From Anodontia alba (taxonomy: Eukaryota > Mollusca > Bivalvia > Lucinida > Lucinidae): DNA of 64,000 bases. The stretch is taken from assembly GCA_964016985.1 (NCBI GenBank), contig OZ024828.1, forward strand, positions 77,149,869 through 77,213,868. Direction: 5' to 3'. The notes beneath the pieces were generated by a model. It did not search any database. It had not been told where the DNA came from and worked only from the letters and a program-made list of their open reading frames with translations. Of the stretch, positions 40,366 through 49,532 are shown piece after piece; positions within the stretch are counted from its first letter, which is position 1; every line of letters starts with the position of its first letter. Both the position numbers and the translations under genes were made by a program.

Positions 40366-40477
40366 TCTAGTTTCCTCAGACAGCCTGAACCGGTGCCAGT
40401 CGCAGCATTGCAATGGCCCTATCAGGGCAAGGAACATTTTTAAATGAGCCGGGCACAGTATTTCCTACAAGATTGCA

Positions 40478-40640
40478 TGTGCGCCCAGCGAAGAGTCAGA
40501 GCAGCCTGCGCATCCGCGCAGGTTGATCACACTTCACTCTCCGCTTAAAGACGCTTTGGGTCCTTGGCTACCCACAGAGTGCTCTTTGAAGACTCTGATC
40601 AGACTGCGCGGTTGCACAGGCTGACCTGAGTCTTCTCTGA
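40478..40640. repeat. Family H copies, two
   Basis: GCAGCCTGCGCATCCGCGCAGG..CACTTCACTCTCCGC, and GACTCTGATCAGACTGCGCGG..GCTGACCTGAGTCTTCTCTG. Confidence 0.6.
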
Positions 40641-40724
40641 GCGCACATGCAAACGAAGGAAATTCTGTGGCCCAGCTAAAATCCAATGATCACTGGACGG
40701 GTTTTTCAGAAATTCCGTCCTTTA

Positions 40725-41001
40725 AAATAGCAATGTTCGGACGGGCGGGCGTCGGGCGGGCGTCGAGCATCGTTCCAGGTTAACCTTTTGGTTAACCTTT
40801 TTTTTTTCAAAGTTATATGTTACCTTTATTCTTTAGTGGATTGCTTTCATATTTGGTAGGGATGAAGTGGAGGACCAGTAGGTGTTTAACTAGCAAGAGA
40901 GACAACTCTCACTTTCTTCGTCATTTAAAAAACCCGTCCATAATGCTGTTAGGCATTTTTCTTGTTTTAACTTAAATTCAAAAAAAAAAAAAAAAAAAAA
41001 A
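40725..41001. repeat. Element fragment and poly-A
   Basis: GGACGGGCGGGCGTCGGGCGG and GGTTAACCTTTTGGTTAACC look like the border of a dispersed element of the GTCCGTCC class. A run of about 23 A residues is at 40,979-41,001. Confidence 0.5.
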
Positions 41002-41029
41002 GGTAAGAGAAAAGTCCAGGGAGTGCCAC

Positions 41030-41165
41030 AATCACAAACCGCAGCCCTTCCCAGACACCATGAGGAAGAGGAAATCAACAAAAACAAACAAGCACAAATC
41101 GAACAAATTAACGTACGAAAAGCACTAAGATTAGCTCTCTCTTCCCCTAGCGAGGTAATCAAGTA
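41030..41165 (-). pseudogene. HRGP-family hydrophobic exon, copy at 41.1 kb
   Basis: The minus strand reads CACLFLLISSSSWCLGRAAV then CDCGTPW, matching FGRVVLCDC (28.4 kb), CFGKAVFRDN (54.2 kb) and CLGVWVLCIL (29.3 kb). Only this part of the exon is preserved. Together with 42,140-42,400 it belongs to one minus-strand copy of the family. Confidence 0.4.
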
Positions 41166-41790
41166 ATAGAAAACCAAATCCATTTATTAACAATAATAAG
41201 AATAAGCCTTTAATGTTTGTATTGATTTAAGTATTGCATTCTGGTTACATTTATTACACGTTATATTCACCATTATACATGTTATCTTTCAAACTAACTG
41301 ACAGTTCTGTTAAACCTTATCAATAATCAACCACTCAGGATTATTCATACATTTCAGATCTATATATTTCAAATCACGACCTACAAAAGACTTTGGATGA
41401 GGGCAAATGATGCAGATTATATATGTCGTAATTAAGTTCTTCTGAATTCCGTCTTTACCAGCTTGTATTTCTATTAATGATATGTTTTTTATGCGTTTGT
41501 GACATACAAATAAAATCTGTTTAATAGATTCTACAAGGAATGACCATTGATGGCAATGAACACATTCACAAAAATGAAAACAGCCGAAGTGTCAAGTTTA
41601 AGTTTTCTGGACCAGAAGGACTTTATTGGGGCGCGCAGCAGATAAAAGCTACTCGGTGGAGACAAGTTTACTCGCGCAAAGCTCTCCCTTCGTTCTGATA
41701 TAGTTCCAAACTATGTATTCTTTTACTTGTTCGCCCCGTGTATATAAGCCGGGTTGCTCTACCTCATCGGTGAAACATTACAGTAAAACA
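41166..41790. other. Mostly unassigned
   Basis: Nothing recognised up to about 41,725. Bases 41,728-41,790 (ATAAGCCGGGTTGC, CTACCTCATCGGTGAAAC) match 29,915-29,975 and so belong to the HRGP-family duplication. Confidence 0.4.
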
Positions 41791-42125
41791 TACAGTCGGC
41801 TCTCATTATCTCGAAATCCAAGGGACTGTGAAACACTTCGGGATATCCGTACTTCGACATATCAGATTTGCGGAACTGAGGAAAACAATTAATCGAACAA
41901 CCACCTTTAACAGAATGAATATGTAATTTGACTCCTAAGTTAGAGATATATTGAACATATTTTGGAAAAAAGGAGAAATTGCTCCTGAGGAGCAATTTCT
42001 CCTCTTTTCCACAATATTTTGTTGCCTGTTGGTAGATCTATGTGTTAAAACAGGGACTAGATTTCCACTTCGAGATAACCGGTTATTCGAGATAAGCGAG
42101 GTCGAGATAACGAGAGTCGACTGTA
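41791..42125. mobile_element. Family F MITE (TACAGTCGACTC-type ends), inserted in an HRGP-family copy
   Basis: Ends TACAGTCGGCTCTCATTATC and GATAACGAGAGTCGACTGTA with TA at both borders. The internal hairpin is GGAGAAATTGCTCC-TGAGG-AGCAATTTCTCC. Words TTCGGGATATCCGTACTTCG and TTCGAGATAAGCG recur. Other copies are at 53,418, 55,336 and 61,203. The uninterrupted sequence at 29.9-30.0 kb shows the empty site. Ends and TA target fit the Tc1/mariner group. Confidence 0.88.
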
Positions 42126-42400
42126 TATAATTAAATAATACTAGTATCAGGAAACAAAAGTGGAGGACTCAGTGGCGATCTACAGCCAGATCACAAGAAA
42201 ACTTAAATTGAACCACGATGCACTCGACCATAGACATCGATAGCTGGTCGAGCACCAACCGTCTGAAACAGATTGAGGAAGTACCGCCTTTCAGTCAAAG
42301 ACCCGACTCCCGACTCACCGTCATGCAAGAGGAAAGCAACATTAGCAACCAAAATTAGATAAACAATCATGCATGAAATTTGCCGCGGAAAATTCATGTT
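42126..42400 (-). pseudogene. HRGP-family two-exon copy (signal-peptide-like exon plus HRG exon)
   Basis: Exon 1, 42,319-42,397, starts MNFPRQISCMIVYLILVANV, then AFLLHD, a convincing signal-peptide profile, and ends at a consensus donor (GACG|GTGAGT). A short gap of about 56 bp leads to an acceptor CTGTTTCAG at 42,263 and exon 2 with AIDVYGRVHRGSI. A 4-bp insertion (CTCGACCAG region) relative to 30.1 kb shifts exon 2 out of the conserved frame, so the spliced product would end early with different residues. Both splice sites are intact. It is either a recently broken gene or one with a divergent short product. Confidence 0.5.
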
Positions 42401-42429
42401 GTAACCTATTTTGTAGTGGTCTTCACTAA

Positions 42430-42650
42430 GGACTGTGTAAGAGGCTTTGGCCATATCTACAAAAGTCCTGCAGGGGTCCTCTTTAACTGCAACCACTGGG
42501 TCGGGGTTCAGGTGCCGCCTTTTCGGGGGAAGGGCTACCATCTGTTCTTTTTTTTTTGGCTGTTTAATTGTATTTTCTTTTGATGTTAACCCGTTTCTGA
42601 GTTCACTTATTTACTTTGTCTTATTCACAATTACCTTTGTAATTCGCTGT
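42430..42650 (+). other. Duplicated segment shared with 55.63-55.82 kb
   Basis: CAACCACTGGGTCGGGGTTC resembles 63,640-63,660. CCATCTGTTC..GGCTGTTTAATTGTATTT and GAGTTCACTTAT are shared with 55,680-55,780. Read on the + strand both encode a hydrophobic ICSF-x-GCLIVF phrase. It is part of the HRGP-family duplications, possibly another exon. Confidence 0.4.
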
Positions 42651-42689
42651 GGCTAATCTAATCCCGGAGTCTTACCAGTGGTGTAGATT

Positions 42690-42975
42690 TCAAGAGGACT
42701 TGATTCACTCGGTAAATTTTCCGCCATATTTTACAAGGCAGAAACCTTTTTTCGACTTTCTATTTGCTGTACTGCACATCAATTCCTTTATTAAAGGGGT
42801 CCACTCCAAAAGGATAGAATTGGCTCTCAAGTGAAGCTAACACTCCTTTTAACTCTAGCACTGTCACAGGCGATAATAATTGGCGTTTGCAAACAGCGTT
42901 CTGCGGCGTCTTATCTGGGTCTATACTGTTTGCCAGTGTCCTTTTATGGGACACCAGGCATAAATAGGTTACACT
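42690..42975. mobile_element. Family Q MITE (partial) and family G fragment
   Basis: TTTTCCGCCATATTTTACAAGG..AAAGGGGTCCACTCC (42,716-42,810) is a family Q left part. GTTTGCAAACAGCGTTCTGCGG and GGTCTATACTGTTTGCC (42,884-42,935) are a family G core. Confidence 0.65.
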
Positions 42976-43384
42976 TGCAGCATTTATTCAGAAGGCAAGC
43001 CGTTCTGGTCTGTAAGCTTCTGTAAGCTTCTCAAGCTAGGAATGGAGAACTGCAAGATTTCCCTGTCTGCGAATCACAGATATAAGCCAGCCTCAACAAT
43101 CATCACTTCAAACGCACAGTCTGAAAAAGACCCACTCCCGCAAAGCCCGACTGTAAAATATGGGAGCATATATGGCAAGCAGCGAAGATCCTGACTAAAC
43201 AGTAAATATACAGACAGGGCCCCTATTTCCAAATTTTAAACAATTGGTTTTTCGACGACGAACTGTAGTTGTTAAAGGCGAATTATCATTTATTTCGATG
43301 ATTTCCCATATGTATATTGTCAGTAACAGATTAGAAACTTGTGATTCTGAGAATGTTCACACATAGTAAATGATGCTGAAGAAA

Positions 43385-43570
43385 GATTATTTGATAGATG
43401 AACAGAGAATGCCCTGATCAGACTGCGCATCCGCGCAGTCTGATCAGGGCATTCTCTGTTCGTCGACATAATCATACTCACTGGTCCTGAAAACGGACAG
43501 CCAAGGCCCGATCAGAATGCGCAGAAACTCGCAGTCTGATTTCGGTCCTTGCTGCCCGCATAAGCTATAA
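43385..43570. repeat. Family H perfect hairpin plus a second copy
   Basis: Bases 43,400-43,428 and 43,433-43,461 are exact inverse complements (29 bp) around a 4-base loop ATCC, with CCCTGATCAGACTGCGC as the inner arm. A less perfect hairpin follows at 43,497-43,562. Confidence 0.9.
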
Positions 43571-43689
43571 AGGTCCTTTTTCCACATAAAACATGAAATA
43601 TGTTTAGCATCTCAGAGACTTAGAAAGAGTGTCTTGATCTATTTTTTTTGCGGAGTGCTGTTCTCTTTCGGGAATTTTATTGATGTTTC

Positions 43690-44340
43690 AGCTTAGACTT
43701 GTAATTGAGCTGAGCATATGGGCCGTGCCATGCGAAAACGTGTCTTCGGGCATATGCAAACAGCGCAGTCTGATCAAAGCCTTCACTGTCCGCTAACAGA
43801 ATCATTGGACACTATAGAATGTTTCAATGTAGAGCCGATGTTCGTCAAAGGTGGTCGAAAACTGGAGAACCCGGGAAAAAACACCTGACCATCCGTAAGC
43901 AGACCAAGGCTTTCTCACATATGACCCAATCGAGGCTCGAACCACAGCGGTGAGAAACCTAATGGATTAAAAGTCAACTCTCCTATCCACTAGGCTACGG
44001 GGGTCTGCCATAAATGCCCGGATGAGACTTTGCACATGTGCAGGATGTGAATCCGCATATTTTGCGCTGCTCGAAGGCACATTTTCGCTTGACGCGGGAG
44101 AAACGTTAGAAAGCGTACCTTTGGACATGTGTGCTCAGCGAACATTCAGCTCAGCCTGCGCATTCGCGTAGTCTTATCTGAATCTTCACTTGCGCATTTT
44201 GGATAGCCAAGGATGCAAAATTTCTTCATGCAATCAACAAAGACTTTGACCAGACAGCGGAGACGCTAAGGCTGATTTGAGTCTTCGTTGGGCGCACATA
44301 TCAGACGGTACATTTTCTCACATCGCAGCTCATATGTTTT
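43690..44340. repeat. Family H-bearing unit split by SINE-3, plus further family H pieces
   Basis: CCATGCGAAAACGTGTCTTCGG..AACAGAATCATTGG (43,728-43,808) repeats the 25.1-25.5 kb unit. Its continuation AAATGCCCGGATGAGACTTTGC resumes at 44,011 after the SINE. Further family H arms lie at 44,130-44,215 and 44,255-44,325. Confidence 0.65.
43832..44008 (-). mobile_element. tRNA-Lys-like SINE-3
   Basis: On the minus strand: GACCCCCGTAGCCTAGTGGA (box A), an anticodon-like loop ACTTTTAATCC (TTT, Lys), and GGTTCGAGCC (box B), followed by about 100 bp of body (CAGGTGTTTTTTCCCGGG). It sits inside a family H unit, which continues on both sides, so the insertion is younger than the unit. Confidence 0.75.
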
Positions 44341-44369
44341 ATCACTGATCAGCATCTGAACCATCTTAC

Positions 44370-44620
44370 CCATTGTAAATTGAATAGACGTACCCATTGT
44401 AGATTGAATAGACGTACCCATTGTAGATTGAATAGGACCCATTTTCAGTTTTAGGTACTTCCGGCAACGATATTTAGATATTCTTAAAGAAAAATGGCAA
44501 AACTATTTGCAAACAGTGGAGACCCTGATCAGACGCCGCATTTTGCGGCGTATGATTTGGGTCTGCAGTGTTTGCTAATTACCCTTTTAGGTGTATCCAG
44601 ACTACAATGGGCCAATGTCA
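44370..44620. mobile_element. Family G MITE, long form, with 24-25-bp tandem left end
   Basis: GTACCCATTGTAGATTGAATAG is repeated three times (44,375-44,440), followed by TTCAGTTTTAGGTACTTCCGG, the hairpin CCCTGATCAGACGCCGCATTTTGCGGCGT, and the end CCAGACTACAATGGG. The CCCATTGTAG / CTACAATGGG ends are inverted repeats. Confidence 0.85.
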
Positions 44621-45139
44621 ACGTTTCTCTCTCTTTGGTTGTCGGATTACGATAATGCCATCTTTTCCTGCATCTTCTATGCATTGTCTATCCTTCCTCT
44701 TTATGGCCATGCAGCGAAGACAAACAGAGGCTTTGGCTAGTCATTGAAGTCATCGGGATCAGTCAGTCTCCACATGTAATCGGGATCATGGAATGGGATG
44801 GGGACCAGGAATACAACCTATGGAATATATCGATATACATGTCTTTTTGTACCACCAGAAACCAATCTCGTGGTATAGTCCAATTTCCAGGTCAAGGTTA
44901 CAGTCTGAAAATGTTTGTCGAAGAAAAATAAAACTGTCATAAAGTAAATGCAAATCGTTGGACAGGAATGAAAGAACACAAAGAAAGAAAGAAAATAAAT
45001 CCTCAGCTTTATATATGTGATATACAGTTGTAACTCAGTTTCTTAAGGCACATTGACAGATGACTGTATGGTCAAAAAACTTACCAACTAAAAATTGTAG
45101 CTGACGACAGTCTAATTGTTTTCATAGAAAATAATATCC

Positions 45140-45273
45140 GTGCAATGCAAAAGCTACTCACATTTTTTCAGCAAAAAATTTCAGAATATTGTATATTGAA
45201 TCCGCTAAAACAGTTAACGAAATGACAATTAACGAGCTCATTAAGCTAACGACGCTTTGAACAACTGGGCCTT
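45140..45273. mobile_element. Family C right half
   Basis: GCAAAAGCTACTCACATTTTTTC to GACGCTTTGAACAACTGGGCC. Confidence 0.8.
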
Positions 45274-45379
45274 GAATGTTGCATAATTATAAAGGGGCTT
45301 AATAAGGTCTCCGATTTTCGTTCTTTTCTGTGCTCTTTGTTTTCAAAGGCAACCTTTTAGGTTTTTATCACTGATCAGC

Positions 45380-45606
45380 ATCTGAACCATACCACCCATT
45401 GTAGACTGAATAGACTCCCCCACACTTTATATTGGAAGAGTCCATTTTCAGTTTTAGGTACTTCCGGCAGCGATATTTAGATATTCTTAGAGAAAAAATG
45501 GCAAAACTATTTGCAAACAGTGGAGACCCTGATCAGACGCCGCGTTTTGCGGCGTCTGATCTGGGTCTGCACTGTTTGCTAATTACCCTTTTAGATGTAT
45601 CCAGTT
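45380..45606. mobile_element. Family G MITE, long form
   Basis: CACCCATTGTAGACTGAATAG, GTCCATTTTCAGTTTTAGG, CGATATTTAGATATTCTTAG, then hairpin GACCCTGATCAGACGCCGCG / CGGCGTCTGATCTGGGTC. Almost identical to 44,450-44,600. Confidence 0.85.
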
Positions 45607-45945
45607 AGTAGAATTTGACTGATAAAATTATCTAGTGGGGATGCCATATCATATATCAACTTGCTGTTAAATGGAAGAACGATACAACAACTGACGATTG
45701 TAGAGCAGCTCATGTTTAAATTCAGTACATTAAGAGACCTAACGCATAAACATAAATGGAGTTACCCAGGAAAGGCCAGTCTTCTTGAAGTACTGACAGT
45801 ATAAGAGACGAGATGAGGACTAAACAATAACGACACGACGGCATAGTTGCAATAACCAACAAAATGCAATTTGAATGTCACGAAACCTTCGCTCAATAGG
45901 TGACATTTAATGAGAAATTATACAAGAATATTGCATGAAAACTTC
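45607..45945. other. No feature recognised
   Basis: No repeat or credible exon seen. Confidence 0.3.
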
Positions 45946-45949
45946 AAGC

Positions 45950-46150
45950 CAAATATGCTTTAGATATTTTTAGAATTGCCTCAGTGAGGCAATTCTAACA
46001 AATATCAAAAACATAATGTTTTATGAGGAAATAAGAATAACACAAGGCCTTTCTTACATATCATTCTGTCCAGTTAGAATTCTTTACAACTACAAATTCA
46101 TTTTAAAGGCAATATCTTTGGGAACAAATGCTGTCGTTGTAACGAGGGTT
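45950..46150. repeat. Hairpin remnant of an AACGAGGGTTCACTGTA element
   Basis: TTAGAATTGCC-TCAGTG-AGGCAATTCTAA with GAGGAAATAAG, and the end TTGTAACGAGGGTTCACTGTA. Confidence 0.55.
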
Positions 46151-46217
46151 CACTGTATTTGAGTCGTTGGGTACACGTGTCGGGAGGTACGTTGTAACGT
46201 TGCGGCTCATACGCCCG

Positions 46218-46615
46218 TTTATTATATAGCTATAAATATTACATGATTAAAATGTGCGATAAAAACCGAGGAGCTAACGTGCCGATATCACAAGATATCG
46301 GCACACTTACTTGATATTGCACACCTACTCGTATTACCGTTACATTACGTTGCTTTTGATGACGTCGTAATGCAGTGACGTCGCGCCAAACCTTGTAACG
46401 CACATTGGTAGAATTCACATTTTGTTATTAAAAAGCGTATTAAAGGTAAGAAACACCGGGAAACGAAATAAATATTCATAGCTATATAATAAAATGATTA
46501 TTACACTGATATCGGTGAATCTTGTCCCTCGATGGAATATCTACGGAGCTCGCGTCCTTCGATATCCTAACTCGGGACAATATTCACCAATATCAGAGCA
46601 ACAACTCTATACTAC
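46218..46615. mobile_element. Family V element, copy 1
   Basis: Inverted ends TTATTATATAGCTATAAATATT (46,219) and AATATTCATAGCTATATAATAA (46,476). An outer hairpin ACTGATATCGGTGAAT..CTTGTCCCTCGATGG / GGGACAATATTCACCAATATC follows. The same two modules occur together at 52,045-52,706. The interior has the hairpin GTGCCGATATCACAAGATATCGGCAC. Confidence 0.7.
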
Positions 46616-47310
46616 ATAATTCAAGGATGTCCATAGATCTGTTTTAAATAGCTATAAATAGAAACATTTTCATTTTCATCGCAATCGCCTTAATGAAGCA
46701 GTCATTCTTGTTGCACTACATTTCTTGTCATGTGATATAAGCCGCGCCTTAGGGCGGAACGACGTCGACGTCAATCAGTAACGCTGTTGGTTTACTGACG
46801 TTTTTGTGACGTTGGTCATGTATCGTCATGACGCTAAGCGCGGCATGCCTGCCTTTGGACTGTTCCAAGACCTCCGACAAGATATACTAAATCCAAAATA
46901 TTAGAAAGCATATAGAACTTTCTGGCGAAGGACTGGTTGATAAAAGATCGATAAAATAAACTGTAAATATAAGAACTGAAACCACAATTCTGAGGTTTCA
47001 TCGAGTATTCTAACACTCCTCGCCTATATAGCCAATGGTTAAACTCAGTGATATATTATGCAATAAATCACTGGGCGGAAACGCGCGACGCTATCTGGCG
47101 CCTTTCCGACGTCATTTCGACACGCTGCTGACGTCAGTCTTAGTTTCTACGACGCTAGACTGTGTAACGTCGTCTTTCTCACTTCAGCAACGTAAGAAAT
47201 GCATGTAAACGTCAGCGTTACAGTCAAAACTTTTGGCGGGATTTCTTTATTCGATGGCGGAAAGTTTGAAAAATCTAAAGGATACAATTACCTTTTCGTC
47301 GTTTTCTATG
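46616..47310. other. ACGTC-rich DNA without gene
   Basis: Many ACGTC words (CGACGTCGACGTCAATC, GCTGACGTCAGTC). Probably part of an element related to that at 52.2-53.0 kb. No coding region is seen. Confidence 0.45.
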
Positions 47311-47316
47311 TGTTAG

Positions 47317-47600
47317 AATCGAAATAGATCAGCTCTTGTGCGTGATTTGTTGAGTAATAAATCACAGTTTGTCGGTCAGTTGTAAGAAGATAAATCACTC
47401 GCGCTCCGCGCTCGTGATTTGATCTACTTTACAACTGACCTCCAAACAGTGATTTATTACTCAACAAATCACTGCTAGAGCTGATCTATTTCTTAAATGA
47501 AAAACATTTGTTTAGTTTAATGTACACGAGAAGCCCTTCGGGCTTCACGGACATTTAACTAAGCTAATGTTTTTCATTACTCGATGAAACCTCTTGATTG
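47317..47600. repeat. Large inverted repeat with CGCTCCGCGCTCG centre
   Basis: GAAATAGATCAGCTCTTG..TGATTTGTTGAGTAATAAATC at the left pairs with GATTTATTACTCAACAAATC..GAGCTGATCTATTTC at the right (47,319-47,492). A second small hairpin GAAGCCCTTCGGGCTTC is at 47,530. Confidence 0.85.
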
Positions 47601-47711
47601 TGATTTCAATTTTTAACTGAATATAATGTATTGGATATTCATAAATCAGATATTAATAAGTTTTTTTTTCTAACAGCCACATTTTAGTTTTATTTTGGGA
47701 ATCAATAAATG

Positions 47712-47905
47712 CATAGCTCTTGATAAGGTGCTTTTTTCAACCTAAAAGTTTTGATATTTTTCTTATTTCTCCACGAAAACATACGTTGTGGGTACTCATT
47801 AGAAGCGCCTCGCCAAGGCGCTTCTAATGAGTACCCACAACATATGTTTTCGTGGAGAAATAAGAAAATTATTTACCTGATACCCACTTTTATCTAAACC
47901 TATGA
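47712..47905. mobile_element. Family A MITE, best preserved copy
   Basis: GCATAGCTCTTGATAAGGTGC left end; arms TTTTCTTATTTCTCCACGAAAA-CATACGTTGTGGGTACTC-ATTAGAAGCGCC-TCGCCA-AGGCGCTTCTAAT and full complement; right end ATACCCACTTTTATCTAAACC. This copy is the best reference for the family. Confidence 0.92.
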
Positions 47906-48270
47906 AATGTATTTACAACTATCCACTAACGATATCAAGATGTCCCAAAAGGATCATCTAGTAAAACGGAGCTTCATGGATCTATTGTGAAGCCGTTGTA
48001 CTATTTTTGTCTCTTGTCCTCAATTGTCCCGCAATGTCCACTAGGTATACAATTAGGACTTGTATATTGCTTGCGGTCCAATGAAAGGCTGAGTAATTGG
48101 ATGCTGATATTACAGACGTGCACATTTATCAACATAGTTGACTATTCAGCCTAATGAGATTGGTAGTTTTCTTTCGAGGAACAACCTGCTAAATGGTATA
48201 CTACCTTGCAAGCGTGGCGGGTCGTATTTATGCTTTTTAAGAAAATTTGCATCCTTGTCTATCCAAAATG
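47906..48270. other. No feature recognised
   Basis: No repeat or credible exon seen. Confidence 0.3.
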
Positions 48271-48274
48271 CACT

Positions 48275-48378
48275 CAGTGAAGATTCTGATCAGACTACGC
48301 GAACGCGCAGGCTGATCTGAATCTTTGCTGGAGGCACATGTGGGAAGGTATGTATTCTGACGTTGTGGCTCAAATAAC
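48275..48378. repeat. Family H copy
   Basis: GAAGATTCTGATCAGACTACGCG..CGCAGGCTGATCTGAATCTTTGC. Confidence 0.65.
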
Positions 48379-48618
48379 CTGGGCCCAGTTGTTCAAAGCG
48401 TCGTTAGCTTAACGAGCTCATTAATGGTTAAACTGTTAAGTGTTCTAGTAAGTACAATATCTAATTCATAGGTATTTTTGCTGAAAAAATGTGAGTAGCT
48501 TGCAAAAGCTACTCACATTTTGTCAGCAAAAATATTAGCATATATGCCATCTTTAATGATTAAAGTTTTAACGATACGTTAACTAACGACATCTTTAGTT
48601 TTGAACAACTTGGCCCTG
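48379..48618. mobile_element. Family C MITE, complete
   Basis: CTGGGCCCAGTTGTTC..GTGAGTAGCTTGCAAAAGCTACTCAC..TTGAACAACTTGGCCC. Confidence 0.9.
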
Positions 48619-48648
48619 AAGCTGCAATGGGTAACAAAGTATTAAAGT

Positions 48649-48649
<1 letters not shown>

Positions 48650-48686
<37 letters not shown>

Positions 48687-48895
48687 TTTTTTTTAAACTC
48701 CATAATCAATATTTTACTGTTTAATCATACTTGAATCGAACGGAATATGACTTGTTTTTCTACAAGGCGGTCCCTCTGTTGCAGTTATTTTTCTCTACTG
48801 TGAATTATCTTCGAATAAAGCATGGTGTTTACATGCGACGCCATCTAACGCGCCCTTTTGCCTGCAGTACGTTAACGACGTAAATTATTATAGGA
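48650..48895. repeat. Poly-T run and HRGP-family fragment
   Basis: About 34 T residues at 48,650-48,683. At 48,764-48,800 the + strand reads YKAVPLLQLFFS, a remnant of the hydrophobic exon seen at 29.6 and 57.45 kb. Confidence 0.5.
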
Positions 48896-49005
48896 ATCAA
48901 ACATGATTTTTCATGCATTAACATTCGCCAGGTCCCGAGGGAGGTGTTGAAAACCGAGGCCGGTGGCGAATGTTAATGCATTGAAAAACCATGTTCGATC
49001 ACTAT
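48896..49005. repeat. Inverted repeat (GCATTAACATTCGCC)
   Basis: CATGATTTTTCATGCATTAACATTCGCC pairs with GGCGAATGTTAATGCATTGAAAAACCATG around GGTCCCGAGGG..CGAGGCC. A GC hairpin GGGCCGGCGCG-GGAAT-CGCGCCGGTCTC follows at 49,121-49,149. Confidence 0.75.
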
Positions 49006-49149
49006 TATTGCATAAAAACTGAAAAACATTGCTACATTTCGCGTTATTTCTTGCACTATTTTGTTTCGCCTTTTCACCTATGTCTCGCGAACACAATTTC
49101 CATGGACTATGCTCGTTCTAGGGCCGGCGCGGGAATCGCGCCGGTCTCT

Positions 49150-49530
49150 TAATATAGCTTTGGATTTTTATACATGGTAGACTATTCGATTAGCGGCAAA
49201 TAATAAAAAATCTTATAACAAACTGTGTTATAAACAGATTAATGTCTATTTTAGTTTCATTTCAATCAAGAAATTTCATAAAGCTTAATAAAAGCAAATA
49301 TTACAGAATCACATGGTTCTTTTTTACCTGTTACATTGAAAATTTATTAAACTTTAATATACCCTAGTCCCATAGCTCTATGTAAACATGAACAAAATTT
49401 GCGCCGGTACTTAGACGTTTACGTCTAAATATTTTGTCTTGTTATTATTGTGACCACACAGTCATATATCAATGTTTCTGAAGAGATCGAGTTACAAATG
49501 AGCCGAGGTACTGCATTTCCTATAATATTG
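49150..49530. other. No feature recognised
   Basis: AT-rich, no element or exon seen. Confidence 0.3.
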
Positions 49531-49532
49531 TA

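Noticed and set aside
43930..44006. A possible tRNA-Lys gene on the minus strand
   Set aside because: The cloverleaf is imperfect and sequence continues directly into a SINE-like body; the surrounding repeat unit shows that it is an insertion.
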